Assembly (NCBI GenBank): GCA_017543005.1
Contig: JAFWEA010000083.1
Location: 1 to 5,742 of the forward strand
DNA from: Solobacterium sp.
GTDB taxonomy: Bacteria; Bacillota_I; Bacilli_A; Erysipelotrichales; Erysipelotrichaceae
Length of the DNA stretch: 5,742 nt
Direction of reading: 5' to 3'
Shown: positions 1-5,649 of the stretch, piece after piece
Layout of the letters: every line of letters begins with the position of its first letter
Position numbering within the stretch: position 1 is the stretch's first letter
Notes under the pieces: generated by a model
The model's input: the letters and a program-made list of their open reading frames with translations, nothing else
Database searches by the model: none
Told to the model about the DNA's origin: nothing
Position numbers and translations under genes: made by a program

Positions 1-246
1 CTGATGGTCGGTCTGGGCAAGCGGTTTACGAAAATCCCGATCGGGGTTGTGCAGACCGTGATCCTGGTGGCCGTCTTCACGATCGGCTGGCTGCTGGGGG
101 CGCCGGTCGGCATCGGCACGCTGATTGCCGTATTCGGGCTTGGCACCGTCATGCAGATGGTGTTCCAGGTCCTGCATTTTGAACCGCGGGACATCACCCA
201 GACAGGTTTTATCGAAGCAATTCAGATTCTTCTTAAGGGGGAGTAA
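1..246 (+). CDS. YczE/YyaS/YitT-family membrane protein, C-terminal fragment
   Basis: This is the last 81 residues of a gene that begins left of the window; the frame is open from base 1 and stops at TAA 244-246. The internal ATG at base 4 has no ribosome binding site and is not taken as the start. Two hydrophobic segments are visible, roughly residues 15-32 and 36-55. Between them is the GAPVGIGTL stretch, which resembles the G-x-P-V-G-I-G-T motif near the end of YczE/YyaS/YitT-like integral membrane proteins. The tail after the last helix (FEPRDITQTGF) is polar and probably cytoplasmic. The function of this family is poorly defined. The next gene starts four bases after the stop, so the two are probably co-transcribed. 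The family call rests on one motif and the hydrophobic pattern. Confidence 0.7.
   Translation: MMVGLGKRFTKIPIGVVQTVILVAVFTIGWLLGAPVGIGTLIAVFGLGTVMQMVFQVLHFEPRDITQTGFIEAIQILLKGE
235..243 (+). promoter_or_regulatory. Ribosome binding site of the CDF gene
   Basis: The purine run AAGGGGGAG sits 7 bases before ATG 251 and overlaps the last codons of the upstream gene. It fixes the start at 251; the same frame has an earlier ATG at 125 lying entirely inside the upstream gene. Confidence 0.75.
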
Positions 247-250
247 TCAT

Positions 251-1369
251 ATGAGCAGAACAGACAGCCGGGATCAGATTATCATCCGGACCAGTATTAT
301 CGGCATTCTCGCAAATATTTTCCTGGCCGCTTTCAAGGCCGGGGTCGGCGTGCTGTCGAATTCGATTGCCATCATTCTCGATGCCGTCAACAATCTCAGC
401 GACGCGCTTTCTTCCGTCATTACCATTATCGGCACAAAGCTGGCCGGCAGGGCACCGGACAAGAAGCACCCGCTGGGCTATGGCCGCATTGAATACATCA
501 GCGCCGTGATCATTTCCGTCATCGTGCTGTATGCCGGCGTCACTTCGCTGACCGAAAGTGTCCAGAAGATCCTGCATCCGGAAACCCCGGATTATTCCAC
601 GCTGACGCTGGTCATTGTCGCGGCCGGTGTTGTCGTGAAGATCCTGCTGGGCCGTTATGTCAAGGCAACCGGCGAGAAGGTGGACAGCGATTCGCTGATC
701 GCCTCCGGCAGTGACGCGATGAACGACTCGATCATCTCGGCTTCCACCCTGGTGGCGGCGATTATTTACCTGCTGACGCATCTTTCCCTGGAAGCGTGGC
801 TGGGTGCCATCATTTCCCTCGTCATCGTCAAGAGCGGCGTGGAAATGCTCCGGGATACCATCAGCCAGATTCTCGGCGAGCGGATCGACAAGGATGTGTC
901 CATTGCCGTCAAGCAGCTGGTCAGCAGCTTCCCGGAAGTCAACGGGGCCTATGACCTGTTCCTGCATACATACGGTCCGGAAAAGACGATCGGCAGTGTC
1001 CATATCGAAATTCCCGATACCATGACTGCCTATGAAATCGATACGCTGGAACGGCGCATCCAGCGGGAAGTCTATGACAAGCTGGGCATCATCCTGGCCG
1101 GCATCTCAATCTATTCCGTCAATTCACTGGATCCGGAGATCGCCCGGATCAAGGATCATGTCAACGAGCTGGTCTTTGCCCATCCGGGCGTACTGCAGAC
1201 CCATGGCTTCTATGTCCATACAAAGGACAAGATCATGACCATGGATGTCGTTCTGGATTTCGCCCAGAAAAACGGTCAGGAGGTTTACCGGAGCATTGTA
1301 AAGGAACTGCAGGAAGCCTATCCGGACTATAACGTGCAGATCACGCTGGACGCGGATGTGTCTGATTAA
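251..1369 (+). CDS. CDF-family cation efflux transporter, MntE-like (probable Mn2+ exporter)
   Basis: This 372-aa inner-membrane cation diffusion facilitator would export divalent metal by proton exchange, probably as a homodimer. The ATG at 251 is chosen because AAGGGGGAG (235-243) lies 7 bases upstream; the frame stays open further upstream but there overlaps the preceding gene. The first ~205 residues hold about six membrane segments. The family signature HPLGYGR (residues 73-79) follows TM2. The transport site reads N47-x3-D51 in TM2 and D155-x3-D159 in TM5. Zn2+ exporters normally have His in TM5, and an Asn/Asp plus Asp/Asp set is known from streptococcal MntE, so Mn2+ is the inferred substrate. 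After the usual cytoplasmic dimerisation domain (about 207-292) comes a second similar domain (about 297-370). This makes the protein longer than a typical ~300-aa CDF and similar to MntE in size. It is probably co-transcribed with the upstream membrane protein gene. The family is certain; the metal is inferred. Confidence 0.93.
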   Translation: MSRTDSRDQIIIRTSIIGILANIFLAAFKAGVGVLSNSIAIILDAVNNLSDALSSVITIIGTKLAGRAPDKKHPLGYGRIEYISAVIISVIVLYAGVTSLTESVQKILHPETPDYSTLTLVIVAAGVVVKILLGRYVKATGEKVDSDSLIASGSDAMNDSIISASTLVAAIIYLLTHLSLEAWLGAIISLVIVKSGVEMLRDTISQILGERIDKDVSIAVKQLVSSFPEVNGAYDLFLHTYGPEKTIGSVHIEIPDTMTAYEIDTLERRIQREVYDKLGIILAGISIYSVNSLDPEIARIKDHVNELVFAHPGVLQTHGFYVHTKDKIMTMDVVLDFAQKNGQEVYRSIVKELQEAYPDYNVQITLDADVSD

Positions 1370-1378
1370 ATCCACAGG

Positions 1379-1406
1379 GAAAGCTTGAAAGGGCTTTCTT
1401 TATTTT
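1379..1406 (+). terminator. Possible intrinsic terminator after the CDF gene
   Basis: GAAAGC (1379-1384) can pair with GCTTTC (1393-1398) around an 8-base loop. G-U pairs could extend the stem, and a T-rich run (TTTATTTTAT) follows. It begins 10 bases after the CDF stop codon, where a terminator is expected, and precedes a new promoter. The stem is short, so strength is uncertain. Confidence 0.5.
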
Positions 1407-1443
1407 ATGGATATGACAACCTGTGAGAATTCCGTTTTTTTCG

Positions 1444-1472
1444 CTTTCATATGCGGGGAAGTGTGTTATAGT
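1444..1472 (+). promoter_or_regulatory. Promoter of the riboswitch and ABC importer operon
   Basis: An extended -10 element, TGT-TATAGT (TG at 1464-1465, hexamer 1467-1472), lies just upstream of the aptamer. A 17-base spacer places a weak -35 (CTTTCA, 1444-1449, 3 of 6 consensus matches) after a T7 run at 1435-1441. The start would be near G1479, so the transcript would begin 8 bases before helix P1 of the riboswitch and have a leader of about 223 bases. The -10 is convincing; the -35 is poor, as is common with extended -10 promoters. Confidence 0.6.
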
Positions 1473-1486
1473 CTGATTGTAATTTT

Positions 1487-1555
1487 TATCGTATAATCCT
1501 TCAGATACGGTGAAGGAGTTTCTACCTCGGGGCCGCAAATCCCGGGACTATGATA
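1487..1555 (+). ncRNA. Purine riboswitch aptamer, guanine class
   Basis: The three-way junction folds completely by eye. P1 pairs 1487-1493 with 1549-1555 (7 bp, one G-U). P2 pairs CCTTCA (1498-1503) with TGAAGG (1511-1516), with loop GATACGG. P3 pairs 1526-1532 with 1540-1546, with loop CCGCAAA. The loop-loop contact bases G1509, G1510 and C1533, C1534 are present. The ligand-core bases all match the B. subtilis xpt aptamer: TATAAT (1492-1497) in J1/2, GTTTCTACC (1518-1526) in J2/3 and ACTATG in J3/1. C1548 corresponds to C74, which selects guanine over adenine. J2/3 is canonical, which argues against a 2'-deoxyguanosine variant. It precedes a nucleoside-type ABC importer, a fitting target. 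Confidence 0.96.
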
Positions 1556-1569
1556 GAGTTTCCCTTTCG

Positions 1570-1598
1570 GTAATTCTGTCAGAACACGATAGAATTAC
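1570..1598 (+). repeat. 11-bp inverted repeat in the riboswitch expression platform
   Basis: GTAATTCTGTC (1570-1580) pairs with GATAGAATTAC (1588-1598) around the 7-base loop AGAACAC; the stem has 11 bp including one G-U. No T-run follows, so it is not a terminator. It lies between the aptamer and the terminator. Its 3' arm can also pair with the leader's 5' end (1479-1490), so it may take part in the switching fold. A protein-binding DNA dyad is an alternative reading. Confidence 0.7.
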
Positions 1599-1625
1599 AT
1601 GTACTCGGGAGCGTATGCTCCACAT
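1599..1625 (+). repeat. Second leader hairpin (GGAGC/GCTCC)
   Basis: GGAGC (1608-1612) pairs with GCTCC (1617-1621) around the loop GTAT. ATGT (1599-1602) can pair with ACAT (1622-1625), leaving a 5-base bulge on the 5' side. It sits directly between the 11-bp hairpin and the terminator stem and has no T-run. It is probably a structural element of the expression platform. Confidence 0.5.
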
Positions 1626-1627
1626 GA

Positions 1628-1670
1628 TCTTCTTTCAGATAATTACAGCATCTGGCAAAGAAGGTTTTTT
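1628..1670 (+). terminator. Riboswitch-controlled intrinsic terminator
   Basis: CTTCTTT (1629-1635) pairs with AAAGAAG (1657-1663). CAGAT (1636-1640) continues the helix with ATCTG (1650-1654) across a 2-base bulge (GC). The loop is AATTACAGC, and six T (1665-1670) follow immediately. This is a 12-bp stem with a clean U-tract, 31 bases before the receptor start codon. Its position after a guanine aptamer implies an OFF switch: ligand binding favours termination before the importer genes. Confidence 0.88.
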
Positions 1671-1683
1671 CGTTTCAAAAGGA

Positions 1684-1692
1684 AAGGGAAGG
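1684..1692 (+). promoter_or_regulatory. Ribosome binding site of the BMP lipoprotein gene
   Basis: The purine-rich AAGGGAAGG lies 9 bases before ATG 1702. It decides the start: the frame is open back to 1510, but that extension would translate the riboswitch and terminator and put a long non-signal sequence ahead of an intact lipoprotein signal peptide. Confidence 0.8.
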
Positions 1693-1701
1693 AAAAAAAC
1701 A

Positions 1702-2943
1702 ATGAACAGATTTGCAAAAGGCCTGCTGGCCGGCTCCATGGCACTCGCACTGACTGCCTGCAGCTCCGGCGGCAGCGCTCCGGCCAGCCCGGCTGCTGAC
1801 GAAAGCAATGCCAAGATCGGCATCATCCTGGTCGGTGACGAAAACGAAGGCTACACCTATGCGCACATGGAAGGCATCCGTGAGGCTGCCAAGGGTCTGG
1901 GCATCGCCGACGAAGACATCCTGTGGAAGTACACCATCGGCGAGAACCAGAGCTGCTATGATGCCGCTGTCGACCTGATCGAAAACGGTGCGACCCTGGT
2001 CATCTCCAACTCCTACGGTCACCAGAGCTACATGCAGCAGGCGGCCCAGGAATATCCGGATGTCACCTTCGTTGCGGATACCGGCGACACCGCTGCCATA
2101 TCCGGCCTGGCAAACTTCAAGAATGCCTTTACTTCGGTCTATGAGTCCAGATATGTCTCCGGTGTCGTAGCCGGCATGAAGCTGGCTGAACTGTCCGAAC
2201 AGGGCCTGATCACCGAAGCTAACATGGACGCTGACGGCAACGTCAAGATCGGTTATGTCGGCGCATTCCCGTATGCCGAAGTCGTTTCCGGCTACACCGC
2301 ATTCTATCTCGGCGTCAAGTCGGTCGTTTCCAACGTCTCGATGTACGTCAAGTATACAAACTCCTGGTTTGATCTGACTGCCGAAGCAACCGTTGCGGAC
2401 GAACTGATGTCCCAGGGCTGCATCATCATCGGCCAGCACGCCGACTCCACCGGTGCACCGAGCCAGCTGCAGAAGAACATGCAGGACAACAAGTACGGCT
2501 TCACAGCTTACTCTGTCGGCTACAATGTCTCCATGCTGGATGTCGCCCCGGATGTCGCTCTGACCAGCGCTTCCAACGTCTGGGAGAAGTTCTATACATA
2601 TGCCTTCACATGCTGGAAGAACGGCGAAGACATGATGACAGACTGGACCGGCGGCTACAACGAAGGTACAGTTGAAATCACTGAACTGGGCACTGCCTGC
2701 GCTGAAGGAACACAGGAAAGAGTTGACGCGGTCATCGATGCCATCAAGGCCGGCGACCTCAAGGTCTTCGACGCTTCCACCTTCACCATCGGCGGCGAAA
2801 CACCGACCTCCATGCTGGGCGATGTCGACGCTGACTTCGAACCGGAAACAGAGTGCCTGATCGACGGTTACTTCCATGAATCCGAATTCAGAAGTGCTCC
2901 GTACTTCGCTGCCAGAATTGACGGCATCAACGAACTGAACTGA
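1702..2943 (+). CDS. BMP-family nucleoside-binding lipoprotein (ABC importer receptor)
   Basis: This 413-aa substrate-binding protein would be anchored outside the membrane and deliver its ligand to the downstream ABC permease. The first 20 residues form a lipoprotein signal: Lys/Arg near the start, a short hydrophobic core, and the lipobox L17-T-A-C20. C20 would be lipidated after cleavage. A Gly/Ser/Ala/Pro-rich linker (about 21-36) leads into the BMP/Med/PnrA-type fold, starting with KIGIILVGDENEG (38-50). Later landmarks are the ISNSYGHQ segment (101-108), KIGYVGAFP (182-190), and VKYTNSWFD (216-224) with IIGQHADSTGAP (242-253). These fit a periplasmic-binding fold for nucleosides, as in PnrA and NupN. 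It is the first gene after the guanine riboswitch, which supports a purine nucleoside such as guanosine. Exact ligand specificity cannot be read from the sequence. Confidence 0.93.
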   Translation: MNRFAKGLLAGSMALALTACSSGGSAPASPAADESNAKIGIILVGDENEGYTYAHMEGIREAAKGLGIADEDILWKYTIGENQSCYDAAVDLIENGATLVISNSYGHQSYMQQAAQEYPDVTFVADTGDTAAISGLANFKNAFTSVYESRYVSGVVAGMKLAELSEQGLITEANMDADGNVKIGYVGAFPYAEVVSGYTAFYLGVKSVVSNVSMYVKYTNSWFDLTAEATVADELMSQGCIIIGQHADSTGAPSQLQKNMQDNKYGFTAYSVGYNVSMLDVAPDVALTSASNVWEKFYTYAFTCWKNGEDMMTDWTGGYNEGTVEITELGTACAEGTQERVDAVIDAIKAGDLKVFDASTFTIGGETPTSMLGDVDADFEPETECLIDGYFHESEFRSAPYFAARIDGINELN

Positions 2944-2964
2944 GTTCAGACAATTTTATCTGAC

Positions 2965-2999
2965 AACATTACAGGCTTCATCCCGAAGCCTGTAATGTT
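2965..2999 (+). terminator. Intercistronic 15-bp hairpin, likely attenuator or 3'-end stabiliser
   Basis: AACATTACAGGCTTC (2965-2979) pairs perfectly with GAAGCCTGTAATGTT (2985-2999) around the loop ATCCC. Only a weak T-rich tail follows (TTATTA), so complete termination is doubtful. It stands between the receptor gene and the ATPase gene. There, such hairpins commonly cause partial termination or protect the upstream mRNA, giving more receptor than transporter. A smaller hairpin, TCAGA/TCTGA (2946-2963), lies just before it. The structure is certain; the effect is inferred. Confidence 0.65.
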
Positions 3000-3010
3000 T
3001 ATTACTACGC

Positions 3011-3016
3011 AGGAGG
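3011..3016 (+). promoter_or_regulatory. Consensus ribosome binding site of the ATPase gene
   Basis: A perfect AGGAGG lies 6 bases before ATG 3023. With no promoter visible in the 79-base gap, it supports translation of the ATPase from read-through mRNA and fixes its start. Confidence 0.85.
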
Positions 3017-3022
3017 TGAAGC

Positions 3023-4546
3023 ATGAACGGGATTGCCATATCCATGCGCGGCATCAACAAGCGCTTCGGCAAAAAGATCATCGCCAACAAGGATGTTGAC
3101 CTGGATATTTACCATGGGGAAATCCTTTCGCTGCTGGGCGAAAACGGCAGCGGCAAGACAACTCTGATGAATATGCTTTCCGGGGTCTATTATCCTGACA
3201 GCGGGGAGATCCTGATGGACGGGAAACCGGTGACCATCACATCCCCGAAGGATGCCTATGACCTGGGCATCGGCATGATTCATCAGCATTTCAAGCTGAT
3301 TGACATTTTTACGGCGCTCGAGAATATCCTGATCGGTCTGCCGAAAGACAATACGGAAAAGAAATGCCGGCAGGAAGTCGGGGAGATCTGCCAGCGGTAC
3401 GGGTTTGACATGGATCTGGACAAGAAGGTCTATGACATGACGGTATCCGAGAAGGAAACCCTGGAAATCGTCAAGACACTTTACCGCGGGGCAAAGATTC
3501 TGATCCTGGATGAACCGACGGCCGTGCTGACGCCGCAGGAAATCACCCGGCTGTTTACGATCCTGCGCAACATGCGGGATGACGGCAAGGCCATTGTCAT
3601 CATCACGCACAAGCTCAACGAAGTCATGGAAATCTCCGACCGGATCACCGTCCTGCGCAAGGGCGAAAACATCGGCACGGTCATGAAGACCGAAACCGAT
3701 GAACAGAAACTGACCGAAATGATGGTCGGTGAAAAGATCACCCTGGATATTGCCCGCGATTTCGTCGAGAACAAGGCCAAGCGCCTGGAAGTCAAGCATC
3801 TGACGGTGGAAAACAGCGATGGCAAGAAGGTGGTGGATGACATCACGTTTGATCTTTACAGCGGGGAAATCCTCGGCATTGCCGGCATCTCCGGCTCCGG
3901 ACAGAAAGAACTGCTGGAAGCCATCATGGGCCTGCAGAAGTGTGAACCCGGCTCGTCCGTCATCTATAACTCCACGGCCCATGGCGTCCATGAACTGGTC
4001 GGTTTGAGCACCAGAGAGATCATCCAGTATGGCCTGCACCTGGCCTTTGTGCCGGAAGACCGGCTCGGTATGGGCCTGGTCGGCAATATGGGCATGACCG
4101 ACAATGTCATGCTCAAGCGCTACCGCAAGGGGAAGGGCCCGTTCCTGCACCGCAAGCAGCCGGAAGAAACCGCCATGAAGATCAAGAATGAACTCGAAGT
4201 GGCGACCCCGGCGCTGGATTATCCGGTCAGACGGCTTTCCGGCGGCAATGTCCAGAAGATCCTGGTCGGCCGCGAGATCAACAACAAGCCCACGGTCCTG
4301 ATGACGGCCTATGCGGTCCGGGGCCTGGATATCAATACGTCCTATGCGATTTACAACCTGCTCAATGAGCAGAAGAAAAAGGGCGTGGCAGTCATCTATG
4401 TCGGTGAGGACCTCGATGTCCTGCTGGCCCTGTGTGACCGGATCATGGTTCTGTGCTCCGGCAAAATGAACGGCATGCTGGACGGCCGCACGGCAGAGAA
4501 GGAAGAAGTCGGTTATCTCATGACCCATCTGAAGGAGGAAGCATAA
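3023..4546 (+). CDS. Tandem-domain ABC importer ATPase, nucleoside type (NupO/YufO-like)
   Basis: This 507-aa cytoplasmic subunit carries two fused nucleotide-binding domains that power nucleoside import. Domain 1 (about 5-240) has Walker A GENGSGKT (39-46), Q-loop Q88, Walker B ILILDEPT (159-166) and the switch His H196. Its signature position reads MTVSEKET (139-146) instead of an LSGGQ-like motif. Domain 2 (about 254-505) has a good signature, LSGGN (405-409), and the PEDR motif (344-347). Its Walker A is GISGSGQK (288-295), with Gln at the usual Lys position. Its Walker B region, VLMTAYAVRGLD (425-436), lacks the catalytic acid. The intact halves combine into one good ATP site and the defective halves into one dead site. 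Length and layout match NupO and CUT2-type ATPases. The stop overlaps the next start by one base (TAATG), so translation is probably coupled. Confidence 0.94.
   Translation: MNGIAISMRGINKRFGKKIIANKDVDLDIYHGEILSLLGENGSGKTTLMNMLSGVYYPDSGEILMDGKPVTITSPKDAYDLGIGMIHQHFKLIDIFTALENILIGLPKDNTEKKCRQEVGEICQRYGFDMDLDKKVYDMTVSEKETLEIVKTLYRGAKILILDEPTAVLTPQEITRLFTILRNMRDDGKAIVIITHKLNEVMEISDRITVLRKGENIGTVMKTETDEQKLTEMMVGEKITLDIARDFVENKAKRLEVKHLTVENSDGKKVVDDITFDLYSGEILGIAGISGSGQKELLEAIMGLQKCEPGSSVIYNSTAHGVHELVGLSTREIIQYGLHLAFVPEDRLGMGLVGNMGMTDNVMLKRYRKGKGPFLHRKQPEETAMKIKNELEVATPALDYPVRRLSGGNVQKILVGREINNKPTVLMTAYAVRGLDINTSYAIYNLLNEQKKKGVAVIYVGEDLDVLLALCDRIMVLCSGKMNGMLDGRTAEKEEVGYLMTHLKEEA
4532..4538 (+). promoter_or_regulatory. 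Ribosome binding site of the first permease gene
   Basis: AAGGAGG lies inside the last codons of the ATPase gene, 7 bases before ATG 4546. It chooses 4546 over the upstream in-frame ATG at 4453, which lies well inside the ATPase gene. Confidence 0.8.
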
Positions 4547-5649
4547 TGGCAGAACATACCAGAGAACCTCTGATCCGGGTCAGAAAGAAGGATGAACCGG
4601 CCCTGGTGCAGAAGGCGGCAGTCATCCTGGCCGCAGTCATCTGCGCATTGCTGGTCTCGGCCCTGTTTATTTACTTTGTGACCAAACTGGATCCGGTCAG
4701 TGTCTATACGTCCATGGTCAAAGGCGCATTCGGCACCAGCCGGCGGACCTGGATCACCATCCGGGATACCTGCCTGCTGTTATTGATCAGTGTTTCGCTG
4801 GCTCCGGCGTTCCGCATGCGTTTCTGGAACTGCGGCGCCGAAGGGCAGATCCTGATCGGCGGCCTGACCACGGCAGCCTTCATGATCTACTGGGGCAACA
4901 AAGTCCCGACGGCGGCCCTGCTGCTGCTCATGGCAGTGGTTTCGGCCCTGGCCGGGGCATTGTGGTCGTATCTGCCGGCGGTCTTCAAGGCAAAGTATGA
5001 CACCAATGAAACCCTGTTTACCCTGATGATGAACTACGTGGCCATTCAGTTCGTGGAATTCTTCGTCGATTTCTGGGACAAGAAGCAGTCCCATTCCGTC
5101 GGCGTCATCAACATGAATTCACAGGGCGGCTGGTTCCCGCAGATGTTCGGTCTGCAGTATGGCCTGAATGTGCTGATCGTGATCGTCATTACGATCTTCG
5201 TCTATGTCTATATGAAGTATTCCAAGCACGGCTATGAAGGGGCAGTCGTCGGTGAATCGGTGGCGACGGCCAGGTATGCCGGCATCAACGTCCCGAAGGT
5301 CATCCGGCGCAATGTCCTGCTGTCCGGCGCCATTGCGGGTCTGGCCGGGTTTGTCGAAGTGGCCGGCATTTCCCACACGATTTCCAAGGAGACGGCAGGG
5401 GGCCGCGGCTTTACGGCCATTATCGTCTGCTGGCTGGCCAAGTTCAATCCGCTGGCCATGGTCATCATTTCAGCCTTCATCGTCTTCCTGAGCAAGGGGG
5501 CTTCCCAGATTTCCAGTGATTTCGGCCTGAATGAATACGCGGCCAATATCATCACCGGCATTATCCTGTTCTTCATCCTCAGTGCGGAATTCTTCAACAG
5601 CTACAGCATTTCCTTCGGCCATAAGGGAAAGGAGGAACCGGAAGCATGA
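4546..5649 (+). CDS. ABC importer permease 1, nucleoside type (NupP/YufP-like)
   Basis: This 367-aa integral membrane permease belongs to the branched-chain/ribose-type permease superfamily and would form half of the import channel. A charged N-terminus (residues 1-22) precedes the first helix (about 24-46). Family landmarks are FWNCGAEGQILIGG (93-106, usually FNIGAEGQ), DTNETLFTLMMNY (152-164), ARYAGINVPK (242-251) with GAIAGLAG (261-268), and GGRGFTAI (285-292). About eight to ten hydrophobic segments are visible, and the tail is charged and cytoplasmic. The ARYAGI region is probably the cytoplasmic loop that contacts the ATPase. Its start overlaps the ATPase stop by one base, and its stop overlaps the next gene's start by four bases. 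The family is secure; the transported nucleoside is inferred from the riboswitch and receptor. Confidence 0.93.
   Translation: MAEHTREPLIRVRKKDEPALVQKAAVILAAVICALLVSALFIYFVTKLDPVSVYTSMVKGAFGTSRRTWITIRDTCLLLLISVSLAPAFRMRFWNCGAEGQILIGGLTTAAFMIYWGNKVPTAALLLLMAVVSALAGALWSYLPAVFKAKYDTNETLFTLMMNYVAIQFVEFFVDFWDKKQSHSVGVINMNSQGGWFPQMFGLQYGLNVLIVIVITIFVYVYMKYSKHGYEGAVVGESVATARYAGINVPKVIRRNVLLSGAIAGLAGFVEVAGISHTISKETAGGRGFTAIIVCWLAKFNPLAMVIISAFIVFLSKGASQISSDFGLNEYAANIITGIILFFILSAEFFNSYSISFGHKGKEEPEA
5628..5635 (+). promoter_or_regulatory. Ribosome binding site of the second permease gene
   Basis: AAAGGAGG lies in the last codons of permease 1, 10 bases before ATG 5646. It supports the ATGA overlap start of a gene that has only 32 codons in the window. 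Confidence 0.75.

Noticed and set aside
1403..1440. TGACAA-like -35 candidate in the gap after the CDF gene.
   Set aside because: No -10-like hexamer occurs at a suitable distance, whereas a better extended -10 lies at 1467-1472.
1492..1497. Perfect TATAAT that looks like a -10 promoter box.
   Set aside because: It is the conserved J1/2 segment of the purine aptamer with the end of P1. No acceptable -35 lies at the right distance, and starting there would delete half the aptamer.
1570..1598. 11-bp inverted repeat considered as a terminator or repressor operator.
   Set aside because: No T-run follows, so it is not an intrinsic terminator. No known operator consensus was recognised, and its place within the transcribed leader favours an RNA role.
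1510..1701. N-terminal extension of the BMP lipoprotein from an ATG at 1510.
   Set aside because: It would begin inside riboswitch P2 and translate the terminator, has no ribosome binding site, and would bury the intact lipoprotein signal peptide that starts at 1702.
1675..2877. 400-codon minus-strand frame opposite the BMP lipoprotein.
   Set aside because: Antisense shadow of a GC-rich gene with a rare-stop codon pattern. It has no motif, membrane pattern or plausible operon partner, and the sense gene is unambiguous.
3005..4528. 507-codon open frame on the minus strand opposite the ATPase gene.
   Set aside because: It is a codon-bias shadow: the sense gene has clear family motifs, while the antisense translation is His/Asp/Gln-rich with no recognisable domain. 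Its equal length is coincidence.
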